A DNA stretch of 26,558 nt from Tardiphaga sp. (GTDB taxonomy: Bacteria; Pseudomonadota; Alphaproteobacteria; Rhizobiales; Xanthobacteraceae), in the NCBI GenBank assembly GCA_014377915.1, contig JACMOT010000130.1:1-26558 (forward strand), written 5' to 3'. The notes beneath the pieces are model-generated. The model was given only the letters and a program-made list of their open reading frames with translations. It ran no database searches and was not told the origin of the DNA. Every line of letters starts with the position of its first letter. Within the stretch, counting starts at the first letter, position 1. This document shows, piece by piece, positions 26,557-26,558 of this stretch. A program made the position numbers and the translations under genes.

Positions 26557-26558
26557 GA

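Overview
The window is GC-rich chromosomal DNA from an alphaproteobacterium, most probably the Bradyrhizobium / Rhodopseudomonas / Afipia group. The clues are a Bradyrhizobium-type porin with the paired-cysteine N-terminus, a short dispersed palindrome of the kind common in those genomes, a class I cysteine desulfurase next to sufB, and many chemoreceptors. Species cannot be fixed from the sequence alone. Nearly everything is housekeeping or cell-envelope coding. I saw no transposase, prophage, CRISPR array, rRNA or tRNA.

Layout. Positions 1-2187 (minus strand) hold a NifS/IscS-type cysteine desulfurase followed by sufB, which runs off the left edge: the start of a SUF iron-sulfur cluster operon. 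On the plus strand follow a DEAD-box RNA helicase (2435-3724) and a small alpha/beta hydrolase (4098-4745), which ends in a clear intrinsic terminator. A large outer-membrane porin (4914-6443, minus) has its own terminator and is divergent from a MarR-type regulator (about 6768-7316). Then anmK (cell-wall recycling, minus) and tyrS (plus) are divergent, and tyrS is followed by an MFS transporter. A Cache-domain chemoreceptor (11343-13037) converges with a giant AsmA/YhdP-like envelope protein (13145-16870, minus). Divergent from that is a one-cysteine PrxQ-type peroxiredoxin carrying a long Lys/Ala/Pro tail. A membrane-anchored LytM (M23) peptidase and a NodU/CmcH-type carbamoyltransferase follow on the plus strand. 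After a palindromic repeat, the minus strand carries a second, larger chemoreceptor, a collagen-like lipoprotein, a 3-hydroxyisobutyrate-dehydrogenase-like oxidoreductase and prfB (release factor 2).

How they fit together. Most genes are independent units. The tightest couplings are prfB with the dehydrogenase (4 bp apart), cysteine desulfurase with sufB, and probably the peptidase with the carbamoyltransferase. An envelope theme recurs (porin, AnmK, AsmA-like protein, LytM peptidase, carbamoyltransferase, collagen-like lipoprotein, two chemoreceptors), but the sequence does not prove a single pathway.

The most notable points are a textbook programmed +1 frameshift in prfB with an internal Shine-Dalgarno (SD) sequence, the histone-H1-like tail fused to a single-cysteine peroxiredoxin, the 19-triplet collagen-like lipoprotein, and an orphan carbamoyltransferase. 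No convincing wholly new multi-gene system was found.
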